NCBI GenBank assembly: GCA_900551055.1
Contig: URUK01000013.1
Span: forward strand, 1-64,000
DNA length: 64,000 nt
From: an uncultured Prevotella sp.
Lineage (GTDB): Bacteria > Bacteroidota > Bacteroidia > Bacteroidales > Bacteroidaceae
Direction of reading: 5' to 3'
The position numbers and the translations under genes were made by a program. The notes beneath the pieces were generated by a model. That model made no database searches, had not been told where the DNA came from, and was given only the letters and a program-made list of their open reading frames with translations. Shown here piece by piece: positions 17,959 through 26,137 of this stretch; within the stretch, counting starts at the first letter, position 1, and each line of letters begins with the position of its first letter.

Positions 17959-19659
17959 ATGAAACAACTTAAAAGCATACTTCACGGCTGCGCCTCAGCG
18001 CGCAGCCTGTTTTTTGCAACCATCGCGGTGCTCGCCCTGCCCAACATTGCGCTCTGCTTCACCGAAAGGATGAGCCTTATGGCCGACATTACGAACGTGG
18101 TGCTGCCCACGGCGGCGGTGTGGCTGCTGATGACTCTCAACCGGTGTCCGGGCAAAATGGTGTGGTGGCTGTTCATATTGGTGTTCTTCGCCGCCTTCCA
18201 ATTAGTGCTGCTATACCTCTTCGGGCACTCAATCATCGCCGTAGACATGTTCCTCAACGTCGTGACAACCAACCCGGGAGAAGCCTTCGAGCTGCTTGAC
18301 AACCTCATTCCGGCGGTGTTCGGCGTGGTGATAGTCTACGTCCCGGTACTCATAATGGCCGTCGTTTCCATACGGAGCAGACAGCGGCTGGAGCGCAGTT
18401 TCCTGCTGAAGCAAAGGCGTTATGCCGCAATCGCGGCGGCAGCAGGCGTGCTGTCGCTCGGCGTTACGTATGCCACTGACAGGGAATACCGCGCCGAACT
18501 CGACCTGTATCCTGCCAACGTGTTCTACAACTTAGGGCTGGCCGTAGAGCGCACAGCCGACACCAACGCCTACGCCGAGACCTCGGCGCACTTCACCTTC
18601 AACGCAAAGGCCACCCACGCGGCCGAAGAACGCGAGGTGTATGTGCTCGTAATAGGCGAGACGGCGCGTGCATGCAACTTCAGCCTGTACGGCTACGGAC
18701 GCGAGACTACGCCGCGCATGGCAGGCATGGAGGGACTTGTGGCGTTTCCGAAGGCCATAACCCAGTCGAACACCACTCACAAGAGCGTGCCCATGCTGCT
18801 GTCGGCCGTGTCGGCGGAAGACTTCAACAGCATATACACCCAGAAGGGAATAATCACCGCCTTCAAGGAAGCCGGCTTCCATACGGTGTTCATATCCAAC
18901 CAAAGACCCAACCGCTCGTTCATCGACTTCTTCGGAGAAGAGGCCGACGAATGGACATTTATTAAGGAGCGCAACCCCGAAGCGGCGGCCATCGGCGACG
19001 AAGCCATGCTGCCCGAAGTGGCAAAGACGCTTGCCAAAGGGCGCAAAAAGGAATTCATAGTGCTCCACATGTACGGCTCGCACTTCAACTACCGCGAGCG
19101 TTATCCGCGCCAGGCGGCCTTCTTCAAGCCCGACGACGCCACCGAAGCGAAGGCCAAGAACCGCGAACAGCTTGTCAACGCGTATGACAACACGATACGC
19201 TTCACCGACAGTTTCATAGCCGAGCTCTCGGCGATGCTCGGCAAGACGGGCGCGCAGTCGGCACTGCTCTACACGTCAGATCACGGCGAAAACATCTTCG
19301 ACGACAGCCGCCGCCTCTTCCTGCACGCGTCGCCCGTACCGTCATACTACGAGCTTCACGTGCCGCTCGTAGTATGGATGTCGGACAGCTACCGGCAGGC
19401 ATACGCCCCGATAGAGACCGCCCTCAGGGCGAACAGCGGCAAGCGCATAGCCACCAGCGCATCGGTGTTCCACACGATGCTCACCATCGCCGGCATAGAA
19501 ACGCCCCTGCGGCGCGACAGCCTGTCAACGGCCAGCCTGCGGTTCACCGTCACGCCCTGCCTCTACCTTGACGACCACAACAACGCCGTGCCCACAAGCA
19601 AGCTGCTGCGGAGCGAAAAAGACTTCGAGAAGTTTAAGGAAATAGGGGTGGAAATGTAA
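17959..19659 (+). CDS. Lipid A-type phosphoethanolamine transferase (EptA-like)
   Basis: A 566-residue inner membrane enzyme of the alkaline-phosphatase superfamily. About five N-terminal membrane segments (to ~residue 170) precede a periplasmic sulfatase-fold domain. Key residues: Glu234 in VIGETARACNFSLYGYGRETTP, nucleophile Thr272 or 273 in NTTHKSVPML, His375 in MYGSHFNYRERYP, and Asp441-His442 in TSDHGE. Family members transfer phosphoethanolamine from phosphatidylethanolamine to lipid A or other surface sugars, lowering negative charge. It ends an operon with an OMP and a PCMD-like protein, 51 nt after the OMP. The acceptor cannot be read from sequence. The stop codon is 7 nt from repeat B2. 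Confidence 0.9.
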   Translation: MKQLKSILHGCASARSLFFATIAVLALPNIALCFTERMSLMADITNVVLPTAAVWLLMTLNRCPGKMVWWLFILVFFAAFQLVLLYLFGHSIIAVDMFLNVVTTNPGEAFELLDNLIPAVFGVVIVYVPVLIMAVVSIRSRQRLERSFLLKQRRYAAIAAAAGVLSLGVTYATDREYRAELDLYPANVFYNLGLAVERTADTNAYAETSAHFTFNAKATHAAEEREVYVLVIGETARACNFSLYGYGRETTPRMAGMEGLVAFPKAITQSNTTHKSVPMLLSAVSAEDFNSIYTQKGIITAFKEAGFHTVFISNQRPNRSFIDFFGEEADEWTFIKERNPEAAAIGDEAMLPEVAKTLAKGRKKEFIVLHMYGSHFNYRERYPRQAAFFKPDDATEAKAKNREQLVNAYDNTIRFTDSFIAELSAMLGKTGAQSALLYTSDHGENIFDDSRRLFLHASPVPSYYELHVPLVVWMSDSYRQAYAPIETALRANSGKRIATSASVFHTMLTIAGIETPLRRDSLSTASLRFTVTPCLYLDDHNNAVPTSKLLRSEKDFEKFKEIGVEM

Positions 19660-19666
19660 ACAAACA

Positions 19667-19848
19667 CCCACCCCAGCCCTCCCGAAGGGAGGGAGCTTAA
19701 TATGCTTTGACATACGATTTCGGCAATTTTCAAAACATCATTCAAATAAAAACGACTGTTCAAACATAAAAATTGAACAGTCGTTTTTATTTACTTTTAA
19801 TCACACGTGAGTAATTAAGCCCCCTCCCTTCGGGAGGGGTGGGGTGGG
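19667..19848. repeat. Class B inverted pair B2/B3 around a terminator
   Basis: B2 (CCCACCCCAGCCCTCCC, 19667-19683) and B3 (GGGAGGGGTGGGGTGGG, 19832-19848) face each other between the convergent phosphoethanolamine transferase and ferritin genes. Both carry canonical G-quadruplex motifs, on minus and plus strand respectively. The 20-bp terminator stem lies between them. Confidence 0.75.
19744..19792. terminator. Bidirectional terminator, perfect 20-bp stem
   Basis: Left arm 19744-19763 (AAATAAAAACGACTGTTCAA) and right arm 19773-19792 are exact complements with a 9-nt loop and A/T runs on both outer sides. Converging genes end at 19659 and 19854. Confidence 0.88.
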
Positions 19849-19853
19849 TATCC

Positions 19854-20378
19854 CTACTCGCCTGCGCCGCTAAGCGGGCTTGCCTGCGTGTACGTGCGTG
19901 CTCCAAGCTCCTTGTCGAGCATGTAGATGCCGTAGCCGTTGTCCTTTATCATCTTGATGTTGTCGATGATAGTCTTGGCGTTCTCTTCCTCCTCTACCTG
20001 CTCGTCGATAAACCACTTCAGCATGCTCTGCGTGGCAAAGTCGTTCTCCTCGTGCGTCAGTGCGTACAGCTTGTTGATGAGCGCGGTAACCTTCTGCTCG
20101 TGCTTGAGCGTGCTCTTGAACACGTCGAGTATTCCGTCCCACTCCGTCGGCACGGCGTCGATGGGCTTCAGCGTCACGCGGCCGTCACGCGAGTTGACGT
20201 AGTTGAACAGAATCTTGGCATGGTCCTGCTCCTCCTGGAACTGCACCTCAAACCAGTTTGCCATGCCGGGCTGGCCTACAGAGTGGCAATAAGCAGCCAT
20301 CGAGAGATACAAATAAGCCGACCACATCTCGGCGTTGATTTGCTCGTTCAGAGCCTCTTCAATCTTCTTGTTAAGCAT
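19854..20378 (-). CDS. ftnA: Ferritin
   Basis: A 174-residue non-haem ferritin that oxidises and stores iron in a 24-subunit cytosolic cage. The four-helix bundle carries the diiron ligands: Glu in EQINAEMWSAYLYL (helix A), Glu-x-x-His in QEEQDHAKILFNYV (helix B), Glu in STLKHEQKVTALINKL (helix C), and FIDEQVEEEENAKTI (helix D). Length matches bacterial FtnA. It appears monocistronic and faces the phosphoethanolamine transferase across the B2/terminator/B3 block, which comes within 6 nt of its stop codon. No consensus -7 box was found in the 100 nt upstream. Confidence 0.94.
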   Translation of the reverse strand: MLNKKIEEALNEQINAEMWSAYLYLSMAAYCHSVGQPGMANWFEVQFQEEQDHAKILFNYVNSRDGRVTLKPIDAVPTEWDGILDVFKSTLKHEQKVTALINKLYALTHEENDFATQSMLKWFIDEQVEEEENAKTIIDNIKMIKDNGYGIYMLDKELGARTYTQASPLSGAGE

Positions 20379-20488
20379 AATCCTATCTTTTAAAAATTAA
20401 TATTCTACCATCCAAACAGCAAAAACAGTGCCAACGCGCCATGTCATGCCACGCCTGCCACATTTGGCAGACACCTCTTTGTAACCGC

Positions 20489-20573
20489 CTGATAATCAGA
20501 CACGTTGCAAAAGGCCACCTTTTACACGGTAAAAGGTGGCCTTTCGGCGTGCAATTCACGGCCTTTTGGAAGG
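20489..20573. repeat. Class A repeat cluster A5
   Basis: CTGATAATCA module followed by TTGCAAAAGGCCACCTTTT, its complementary unit, and an ATTCACGGCCTTTTGGA unit. Nearly the same sequence, over roughly 90 bp, recurs as A7 at 26051. Confidence 0.75.
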
Positions 20574-20627
20574 CGATTTGCCGTGTTTTGAATTGAGAGC
20601 TGCAACAGCCTGCCATACTACAGGCAG

Positions 20628-21107
20628 TCAGATGCGCCCCGTGCCTCCGCATTTGCTGCACAAGCCGTTGGTACAGTTAGGACAAGGCACTTGTTTTCCT
20701 GTAAGCGGATTGTGATAAGTTTGTTTGCCGTTGCATGTCCAGCACTTCTTTATTCCATAACACATAGGACACGTTTTGCCGCTTGACGACGAGCCGCTTG
20801 AACCGCTGTATGACGATGACGACGAGCTTGTACTTACAGAACCGCCGCTATACGCAGGCACTGCAACTGCTGACGGTGACATGTCAAAGTTGAAAGTAGG
20901 AGCTTGGAACGTTCCAAAACTTCCTGTTGCAGCAGTACTTGCCGGTGTGGCAACTGTTCCTCCGCCTGCGGAATACGTGGGATAACTGCCTATACTGCCA
21001 AGTCCGGCCGCCATGCCCTGCCAGAAATCGCCGCTGCATGACGACAACGCCATGCACAACGGGAAACAAAGTGATATTATTAATGTCTTATTCCTTTTCA
21101 TTTTCAT
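20628..21107 (-). CDS. Lipoprotein with DnaJ-type zinc-finger-like tail
   Basis: A 159-residue predicted lipoprotein. With the start at 21107 (or 21101) the signal peptide ends in the lipobox ALSSC. The middle is a low-complexity Gly/Ser/Thr/Ala region with a Ser-Gly tract. The last ~45 residues hold four Cys pairs: CPMC, CWTC, CPNC and CSKC, with CxxCxG spacing (CSKCGGTGRI), a DnaJ central zinc-finger pattern. Such fingers are normally cytosolic, so a zinc-finger-like domain on an exported lipoprotein is odd; disulphides are an alternative. It is last in the 25000-to-20628 gene series, after a 185-nt gap. Function unknown. Confidence 0.78.
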   Translation of the reverse strand: MKMKRNKTLIISLCFPLCMALSSCSGDFWQGMAAGLGSIGSYPTYSAGGGTVATPASTAATGSFGTFQAPTFNFDMSPSAVAVPAYSGGSVSTSSSSSSYSGSSGSSSSGKTCPMCYGIKKCWTCNGKQTYHNPLTGKQVPCPNCTNGLCSKCGGTGRI

Positions 21108-21292
21108 ATATGCACTTGATGTGTGTCGTGCGCAACTTTTAAGTTTGCCAACGGCTTCCAAGTCGCTGCCGCCTCACTGTCAGGATGCTGCCACACTGCC
21201 ACCGCTGCTCGTTTTCAACAGAATGCCAACGTTGTCACATGTCCAAGCCGTCTCCTCATTTACTCCTTGAACCCGACACTCGCGTCCGATGC

Positions 21293-21721
21293 TCACCACT
21301 TATAGTACACAGTGCTTGAACCATCCTCCAGCAGTCGGCCGTCCACTATTGTCAATACAGTGCCGTCTGAGATGATTACCTTGTTGTCTGCCACCACGTA
21401 AGTGTAGTTCATTTCTGTCCCCGGGGCGTGATACCAGCCAGGATGTCCAGGTATGGCGGCATAATCTCCTATCCAGCCTTCGGTTGAATTGCTCACCGTG
21501 CTATATTCAGTCACTGTGTTATAGTTGATGAAATTATAAAGGAGAATGAACTCAATGCCACCGCCACCACCATTAGGGGCGTACCAGTAGCCCAACAATT
21601 CGGTTCCGCCTGTGCCTGAACCGTTATTGTCGTCGTCATCGTCACTGCATGCGGTAAAGCCTAAGCATAAGGCGAAAGCCAATATGTATAGAGGCAGAAT
21701 TTTAGCTCTTAATGTTTTCAT
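21293..21721 (-). CDS. Small lipoprotein, unknown function
   Basis: A 142-residue lipoprotein: signal peptide MKTLRAKILPLYILAFALCLGF with lipobox FTAC (Cys25), then the Asp-rich stretch SDDDDDNN typical of Bacteroidota surface export, a Gly-rich linker and a small domain beginning LLGYWYAPNGGGGGIEFILLYNF. The order of strands, with a LLGYW start and a TVLTIVDGRLLEDGSSTVYYKW end, recalls lipocalin-like domains such as that of the neighbour at 21916, but similarity is weak. It lies 194 nt after that gene, separated by A6. Function unknown. Confidence 0.75.
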   Translation of the reverse strand: MKTLRAKILPLYILAFALCLGFTACSDDDDDNNGSGTGGTELLGYWYAPNGGGGGIEFILLYNFINYNTVTEYSTVSNSTEGWIGDYAAIPGHPGWYHAPGTEMNYTYVVADNKVIISDGTVLTIVDGRLLEDGSSTVYYKW

Positions 21722-21803
21722 GTTCCCTTTTATCTGTTGTTTTTACTAATAATTGTCATACCAGACGTGAGAGCCTGCCAAGCGCCTCATTTTCAAGCAC
21801 TTT

Positions 21804-21888
21804 CCAATATGCCACCTTTTAGCCTGCAAAAGGTGGCATATTAGCCTGCAAAAGGTGGCCTTTTGGAAGGCAAAAGGCCACCTTTTAT
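21804..21888. repeat. Class A repeat cluster A6
   Basis: Four units: AATATGCCACCTTTT, AAAAGGTGGCATATT, AAAAGGTGGCCTTTT and AAAAGGCCACCTTTT. It lies between two same-direction lipoprotein genes. Confidence 0.75.
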
Positions 21889-21915
21889 AAACTGGTAAAT
21901 TTGTCACAAGAAGCA

Positions 21916-22344
21916 TTATTTTGAACCATACATGCTATATCCGTCACTGTCTTCCAGCTGCATGCTTGTTTCCGTAAGTTTGACGATGCGGTATTCGCCG
22001 CTTATCACGCTTTCGTCATCAGTACTGTTGGTAGTGATGGTGACGACATTGCCTTCCAAACTCCACTCCCCAGTATATGTGCCCGACTCTTCGGAGAATG
22101 TCTGGTCTGCGTCTATGTCATAGTAATCGACACTTCTGAAAGTACCGTTTGCATTAAATGTGACAATCGACTTCCATGAAGGATCATCTTGCGTGATGGT
22201 CCACGTGCCTACCAATAATGTTTTATAATTACTGTAATCACCACCGTTTGACCCGTTGTCGTCATCACTGTCACAGGCAGAGAACAATGCCATGCACGAT
22301 ATTGCCATGCACAGCGACATCAAATAAAAACTTAATTTTTTCAT
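21916..22344 (-). CDS. Lipocalin-like domain lipoprotein
   Basis: A 142-residue lipoprotein (lipobox ALFSAC, Cys24; then DSDDDNGSNGG). The body starts with LLVGTWTITQDDPSWKSIVTFNANGTFRSVDY and continues with ESGTYTGEWSLEGNVVTITT and GEYRIVKLTETSMQLED. The GTW start, FNANGTF strand and repeating beta pattern are those of the small lipocalin-like families common in Bacteroidota. A hydrophobic-ligand role is only the family's general assumption. It lies 103 nt downstream of the FGE-like lipoprotein in the same orientation, so it is probably part of the same transcription unit. Confidence 0.8.
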   Translation of the reverse strand: MKKLSFYLMSLCMAISCMALFSACDSDDDNGSNGGDYSNYKTLLVGTWTITQDDPSWKSIVTFNANGTFRSVDYYDIDADQTFSEESGTYTGEWSLEGNVVTITTNSTDDESVISGEYRIVKLTETSMQLEDSDGYSMYGSK

Positions 22345-22447
22345 TGCTTTTGTTTTTTTAATGGTTTTTGTTATTTAATAAGTTGTCTTGCCAACACATT
22401 TTCAGGCTTCATCCGCATTTTGCCCGACCGTGCGCAAACCACGCATG

Positions 22448-23866
22448 TCAGTCTCTTGAATACACAAGGCGCACCGTGATGTACTTCGTGTCGTAAGCGT
22501 TCTTCTCCTTAAATCTAGAGTCCTCTATGTCACCTGCCACAGGACTGGTCTTCCAGCTTGTAACGGTGCAGCTTGAAGCCGGGTCGTCCCAGCAGCCTCC
22601 ATATATGTGGCCGTCAACATTGAACTCATTTGACGAGTCTTCGTTGCGGCATACCTCGGCATAGTTTCCAGACATGTCGTAAAATCCGAGTTCGTTAGGC
22701 TCTTTGGTTGCGATGCTGTGTCCCGAGCCTTTACTATTGCCGCTATACCACGCGACATCGCCTATGGTGTTGCTTCCGCTGTACTTGTAATCATTGCTCT
22801 TGTTGCCTCCGCCGGCCGCAAACATCCATTCCGCTTCTGTAGGAAGCCGAAACTGAAGCCCCGTCTCCTCATAAATCTTCTCGGCAAGCGACCTTAATTC
22901 TCCCACGGACACACCACGCTCATACCGGCCAAGCCGGCCAAAAGAAATAGAACCTATCTGCAAATCCATGTCATGCGGCAACTCGGTCTGCATCATGCTG
23001 AAGTCACCGTCAGGACCGCCTTCAACCTTTATCATCTTGAAAGTCTTGCCGCCAAGCGTGTATGTAAGCTGCTCCGTGTGGAACGACTGCACGTCGCCCA
23101 TGTATGAAATGCCGTCAAACAAGGCATAAGCGCAATAATAATAGTCGGCATCGTCTATCAACCCGTTGACCGTAATGTTGAAACTGCCGTCGGCATCAGG
23201 GGTTGCCATGACGCTTTCCGCATCAGACAGGCTGCTGTCAAGACCGTACATGAATCCCACCTTGACATCGCCCGTGCTTCCTTCCACGCGCCCCGACAGC
23301 GTAGCCTCTAACATGCCGGCCTCAACGTCAGCGTCAGTAGTCACCGTAACAGGGGCGATAAAGTCGTAATCATCGGTCTTTATAGGAGCGTAGCCCACGG
23401 CTCCGTACCCGTCGTCCCATTTCACAGGCTGCCACGTACATGCCATGGTGTTGGCCGGAAAGTCGGCATAAACATTGCCGCCACCCAGCTCTCCGACATA
23501 TGTATATCCTCCGATAAGCGAGCTGAAGTCCAAGCCGCCCGTGCCGCCGGGTATGAGCACGCTCGTGGCCATCAGCTTGTCTCCGGCAAAACGGTATGCA
23601 ATGCTTACACCGTTACCCGCCGACTTAAACTGCAACATGTCGGCCGCCGTTCCCGAAACTTGCCGGAAACCCTGCATGCAAGAAATGATTTCGGCTTGCG
23701 ACGCGCCCCAATCCTTAGAGGCTTTTTCCAATATATTGCCGACTTCTTCGGGCGAAATCGGAGTGTCCTCCCCGTTATCGACATCGCCGCTGTCACTGCA
23801 TGACATGACTGATACTGACAGGACGGCCAAAAGGATGCAATATCCATATAATAATTTTGCTTTCAT
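22448..23866 (-). CDS. FGE-sulfatase-like (SUMF1) domain lipoprotein
   Basis: A 472-residue lipoprotein (lipobox SVMSC, Cys23). An N-terminal region of beta-rich character (to ~270, with a fibronectin-like VTTDADVEAGMLEATLSGRVEG stretch) precedes a C-terminal FGE/SUMF1-like domain. Its landmarks are RLPTEAEWMFAAGG, DVAWYSGNSKG, GFYDMSGNYAEVCRNE, IYGGCWDD and the final VRLVYSRD. True formylglycine-generating enzymes have two active-site cysteines near the C-terminus; here the region reads SCTVTSW, so activity is doubtful. Many surface lipoproteins use this fold for binding. The gene follows the Big2 protein after 6 nt. Confidence 0.8.
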   Translation of the reverse strand: MKAKLLYGYCILLAVLSVSVMSCSDSGDVDNGEDTPISPEEVGNILEKASKDWGASQAEIISCMQGFRQVSGTAADMLQFKSAGNGVSIAYRFAGDKLMATSVLIPGGTGGLDFSSLIGGYTYVGELGGGNVYADFPANTMACTWQPVKWDDGYGAVGYAPIKTDDYDFIAPVTVTTDADVEAGMLEATLSGRVEGSTGDVKVGFMYGLDSSLSDAESVMATPDADGSFNITVNGLIDDADYYYCAYALFDGISYMGDVQSFHTEQLTYTLGGKTFKMIKVEGGPDGDFSMMQTELPHDMDLQIGSISFGRLGRYERGVSVGELRSLAEKIYEETGLQFRLPTEAEWMFAAGGGNKSNDYKYSGSNTIGDVAWYSGNSKGSGHSIATKEPNELGFYDMSGNYAEVCRNEDSSNEFNVDGHIYGGCWDDPASSCTVTSWKTSPVAGDIEDSRFKEKNAYDTKYITVRLVYSRD

Positions 23867-23872
23867 ATTATT

Positions 23873-25000
23873 TTATTTTGACAAGTTATCCCATGCGTCT
23901 TTTGCGAGATTCAGAAGTATGTCTACCTTTTGCTCGGCATTAAGAAAGTCCATGCCTTCCGGCGCGTCTTTTACGGTCACCTTGCATGAGGCCGTCTTAC
24001 CGTTAGCGGTAGACACGGTAATGGTGGCTGTGCCCTTCTTCAAACCGCGCACTTTGCCTTCCGCATCGACGGTGGCAATGGCCGGGGCGTCCGTCTCCCA
24101 CGTATAAGTGGTCACCGCGTTTTCCGGAGTTAGCACCGGAGTTAGCTTAAAACGATACCCTATGGCAATATCCTGTGATGCCGGAAGAGACACCTGTTCA
24201 GGTTTTGGCATAACCTCAACCATGCCTGAAGCCGTAAGCCCTCCGTCCGTAGTTGCTGTTATCCGGGCGGTTCCTTCGCCCACAGCCGTGACCATACCTG
24301 TCGAGCTGACACTGGCTATATTCTCGTCAGACGAAGACCATGTCACATCGTCAGACGCGCCGGAAGGACTGAATTTGCAAGTAAACCGACCCTTTTCCCC
24401 TGCCAAAAGCGACATGCTTTCAGGCTCAAGTGTAACGCCAGTAGGGTCTATTTGACTTACCCTTACGGAACAAAAGCACGGCGGCCCTACTATGGGGTCA
24501 AGCGTAATAGTAGCTACACCTGAAGCAACGGCGGTCACCTTGCCGTTATCATCCACCGTGGCAACATCCTCATTGCTTGATGTCCAGGTAGGTGTGCCAT
24601 GGCTGTTGCTTCTCACGAACGTCAGCTTGTGTGTCTGCCCAGGGTCTAATGTCAGGTTGGTTTCGCTGATGTTGACCGTCTCGCCGATGCACGTTATCCT
24701 GAAAGTGGCCGACCCCGTACCTGCATGGTAATTGCCATCATACGAGCCAAGGTACTCATAGACATACGAACAGGTAACGTAGGCGGCACCTGAGAAATAA
24801 TGGTCAACCATCACTATCGCCCCCACCTCGGACTTGTCGGTGAATTTCAAGCCTTCGTCGCAATGCCAGTTGGCACTTCTCACGTAACCCGCAGGCGGCT
24901 CCAACTCGAGATATTCCACAGAGCCAACCTCGATGCTGTATTGCGCAAAAGAGCTTATCTGCCACAATAACAGCGACAATGTGAACAATAACTTTTTCAT
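23873..25000 (-). CDS. Exported protein with three Big2 (bacterial Ig-like) domains
   Basis: A 375-residue secreted protein: signal peptide (cut near SSFA-QY), an N-terminal ~90-residue region, then three Ig-like Big2 modules at about 105-185, 188-265 and 267-345. Each shows the Big2 sequence WTSSNEDVATVDDNGKVTAV or its variants, with final TATITL or ARITA strands. A helical tail (EGMDFLNAEQKVDILLNLAKDAWDNLSK) ends the protein. Big2 domains usually form rigid stalks or adhesive surfaces. First gene of the 25000-to-20628 series; the FGE-like lipoprotein begins 6 nt after its stop. A TAATTTTG box lies ~190 nt upstream. Ligand unknown. Confidence 0.85.
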   Translation of the reverse strand: MKKLLFTLSLLLWQISSFAQYSIEVGSVEYLELEPPAGYVRSANWHCDEGLKFTDKSEVGAIVMVDHYFSGAAYVTCSYVYEYLGSYDGNYHAGTGSATFRITCIGETVNISETNLTLDPGQTHKLTFVRSNSHGTPTWTSSNEDVATVDDNGKVTAVASGVATITLDPIVGPPCFCSVRVSQIDPTGVTLEPESMSLLAGEKGRFTCKFSPSGASDDVTWSSSDENIASVSSTGMVTAVGEGTARITATTDGGLTASGMVEVMPKPEQVSLPASQDIAIGYRFKLTPVLTPENAVTTYTWETDAPAIATVDAEGKVRGLKKGTATITVSTANGKTASCKVTVKDAPEGMDFLNAEQKVDILLNLAKDAWDNLSK

Positions 25001-25361
25001 CTATCCAAAGATTTATCCATATATGATTAATGTGTAAAATTGAAATCACACGTCATGACAGAACTACTTGCTGACATATAAGCCATACACCACGCACCCA
25101 TGCCAAGTAAACAGCCGGTTTAAGGCATGTACGACTGTCGCCATTTAGTTTACGTTTAGGGTTGTTTGCAATAATTAAATAAATACAAGTGCAAAATTAA
25201 CAACTTCTAACGAGCGCGGAATGGCAGTAATATAAGGTAAAAATATACGGAAGTGTAATATATCGTTTGTCACCGGCGGCAGTTCAAGGCGTGGTGCGCC
25301 GGGCGTGTAAAGAAAGTGTAAACCAACAGGTTACACTGCCAGACGGGCGGCTACCGGCGGC
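25001..25361. other. Gene-free interval upstream of the surface-protein series
   Basis: Holds one promoter-like box (25192-25199, minus). The rest is AT-rich leader or spacer with no coding or repeat signal I can support. Confidence 0.55.
25192..25199 (-). promoter_or_regulatory. -7 promoter box TAATTTTG
   Basis: Exact TAnnTTTG match about 190 nt ahead of the Big2 gene start. It would give a long leader. Confidence 0.45.
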
Positions 25362-25571
25362 CTACTCGCCGTCCATGTCGGCCGAAAGGTCTTTGAAGAA
25401 GTCGTGCGAGAGTATGCCGGAGATGCGGCGCAGCAGGGACGTGTCGATGCTCTCGCGCCGGAAGATGTCGTAGACATTCTGGCGGTTGCAGTAGAGCTTG
25501 CGTGCGAACCACGCCACGGAACGCTCCTGGCGGCGCAACTCTTCCTCGATTTTGTTGCCGATATGTATCAT
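25362..25571 (-). CDS. Small XRE-like helix-turn-helix protein
   Basis: A 69-residue protein, probably a DNA-binding regulator. The stretch IGNKIEEELRRQERSVAWFARKLYCNRQNVYDIF (about residues 4-37) has the length and spacing of an XRE helix-turn-helix: AWFARKL as positioning helix and CNRQNVYDIF as recognition helix. The remaining helices (SIDTSLLRRISGILSHDFFKDLS) fit this fold, also known from small Bacteroidota XRE proteins. The ATG at 25571 is taken because the upstream in-frame extension to 25622 has no domain content. It lies 80 nt downstream of the RNA terminator at 25651 in the same orientation. Targets unknown. Confidence 0.75.
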   Translation of the reverse strand: MIHIGNKIEEELRRQERSVAWFARKLYCNRQNVYDIFRRESIDTSLLRRISGILSHDFFKDLSADMDGE

Positions 25572-25650
25572 GGCGGTAACGTTACAACAATACGGGAGCC
25601 CGACCGCCCAAGGCCCGAACACTGTTTAAGCGAACACACCCGGCATATAT

Positions 25651-25687
25651 AAAGACGTGGGGTTCTGACCTTGCACATCACGTCTTT
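25651..25687 (-). terminator. Terminator hairpin of the 6S-like RNA
   Basis: 9-bp stem AAAGACGTG / CACGTCTTT with a 19-nt loop; in the minus direction it is followed by ATATAT. The first arm overlaps the last strand of the rod's closing stem. Confidence 0.55.
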
Positions 25688-25910
25688 AGGCCTTCGCACT
25701 GCCCTCTACAACCGAATATGCAAACCAGACAGCCCACGCCGTAGCCGTATATACCTGTGCTGGCAGATGAGGCTCTGCCGTCCTGCGCGGACGACAATAG
25801 CCTCCTGCACGTACACATATACGCACTTGTGGGCGTTGCCTTGTGCCGTATCTTCGGTTGGATTTGAATGTGCGAAGTTCAAAGACGAAAGATAACGCGC
25901 TGGTAACGCC
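25651..25910 (-). ncRNA. ssrS: Rod-shaped structured RNA, probable 6S RNA
   Basis: On the minus strand the sequence folds into one long nested rod. Paired plus-strand blocks are: 25681-25687 with 25881-25887; 25693-25699 with 25870-25876; 25709-25716 with 25853-25860; 25732-25737 with 25829-25834; 25746-25752 with 25817-25823; 25769-25774 with 25799-25804; and an apical hairpin 25779-25793. Between the third and fourth stems lies an open bubble of 18 and 15 nt. A long closing stem, central bubble and apical hairpin at ~200 nt is the architecture of 6S RNA, which mimics an open promoter and binds RNA polymerase. A TATATTTG box lies just upstream, and a 9-bp AAAGACGTG hairpin followed by TTTATATAT ends it. 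Identity as 6S is inference. Confidence 0.65.
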
Positions 25911-25917
25911 TTGTTTT

Positions 25918-25925
25918 CAAATATA
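25918..25925 (-). promoter_or_regulatory. -7 promoter box TATATTTG of the RNA
   Basis: Exact TAnnTTTG match on the minus strand, about 8 nt before the likely 5' end. A second box TACTTTTG lies at 25967-25974 and could be an alternative start. Confidence 0.5.
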
Positions 25926-26050
25926 TGCCGGTAAACGGAGCGGCGGAAGCCGCCCGTCCGACATTGCAAAAGTATATCTTTTTTTCGAGAAATATACAGT
26001 TTGTCTACGTAAAATTCACATTCCTACGGAAAGGCCTGATACATAGAGCT

Positions 26051-26137
26051 TTGCAAAAGGCCACCTTTTACATGGTAAAAGGTGGCCTTTCGGCGCGCAA
26101 TTCACGGCCTTTTGGAATGCGAAAGGCGGTGTATTGA
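26051..26137. repeat. Class A repeat cluster A7, near copy of A5
   Basis: TTGCAAAAGGCCACCTTTT, its complement, then CGGCGCGCAATTCACGGCC and a third unit. It matches A5 at 20505 with only scattered differences, including the following GAATTGAGAG. Confidence 0.75.

Noticed and set aside
17959..19659. Mobile colistin-resistance (mcr) gene
   Set aside because: It is EptA-like, but lies in a native operon with no mobile-element genes; only the shared fold supports the idea.
22448..23866. Active formylglycine-generating enzyme or sulfatase maturation factor
   Set aside because: Lipoprotein with a degenerate FGE-like domain that lacks a clear pair of active-site cysteines, and no sulfatase is nearby.
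25640..25690. tmRNA 5' end (GGGGTTCTGAC-like)
   Set aside because: The match is short, no tRNA-like end or tag frame is present, and the stretch is better explained as the terminator of the rod RNA.
25706..25969. 87-residue minus-strand frame over the 6S-like RNA
   Set aside because: It overlaps the nested rod structure, has no recognisable domain, and its start coincides with a promoter box.
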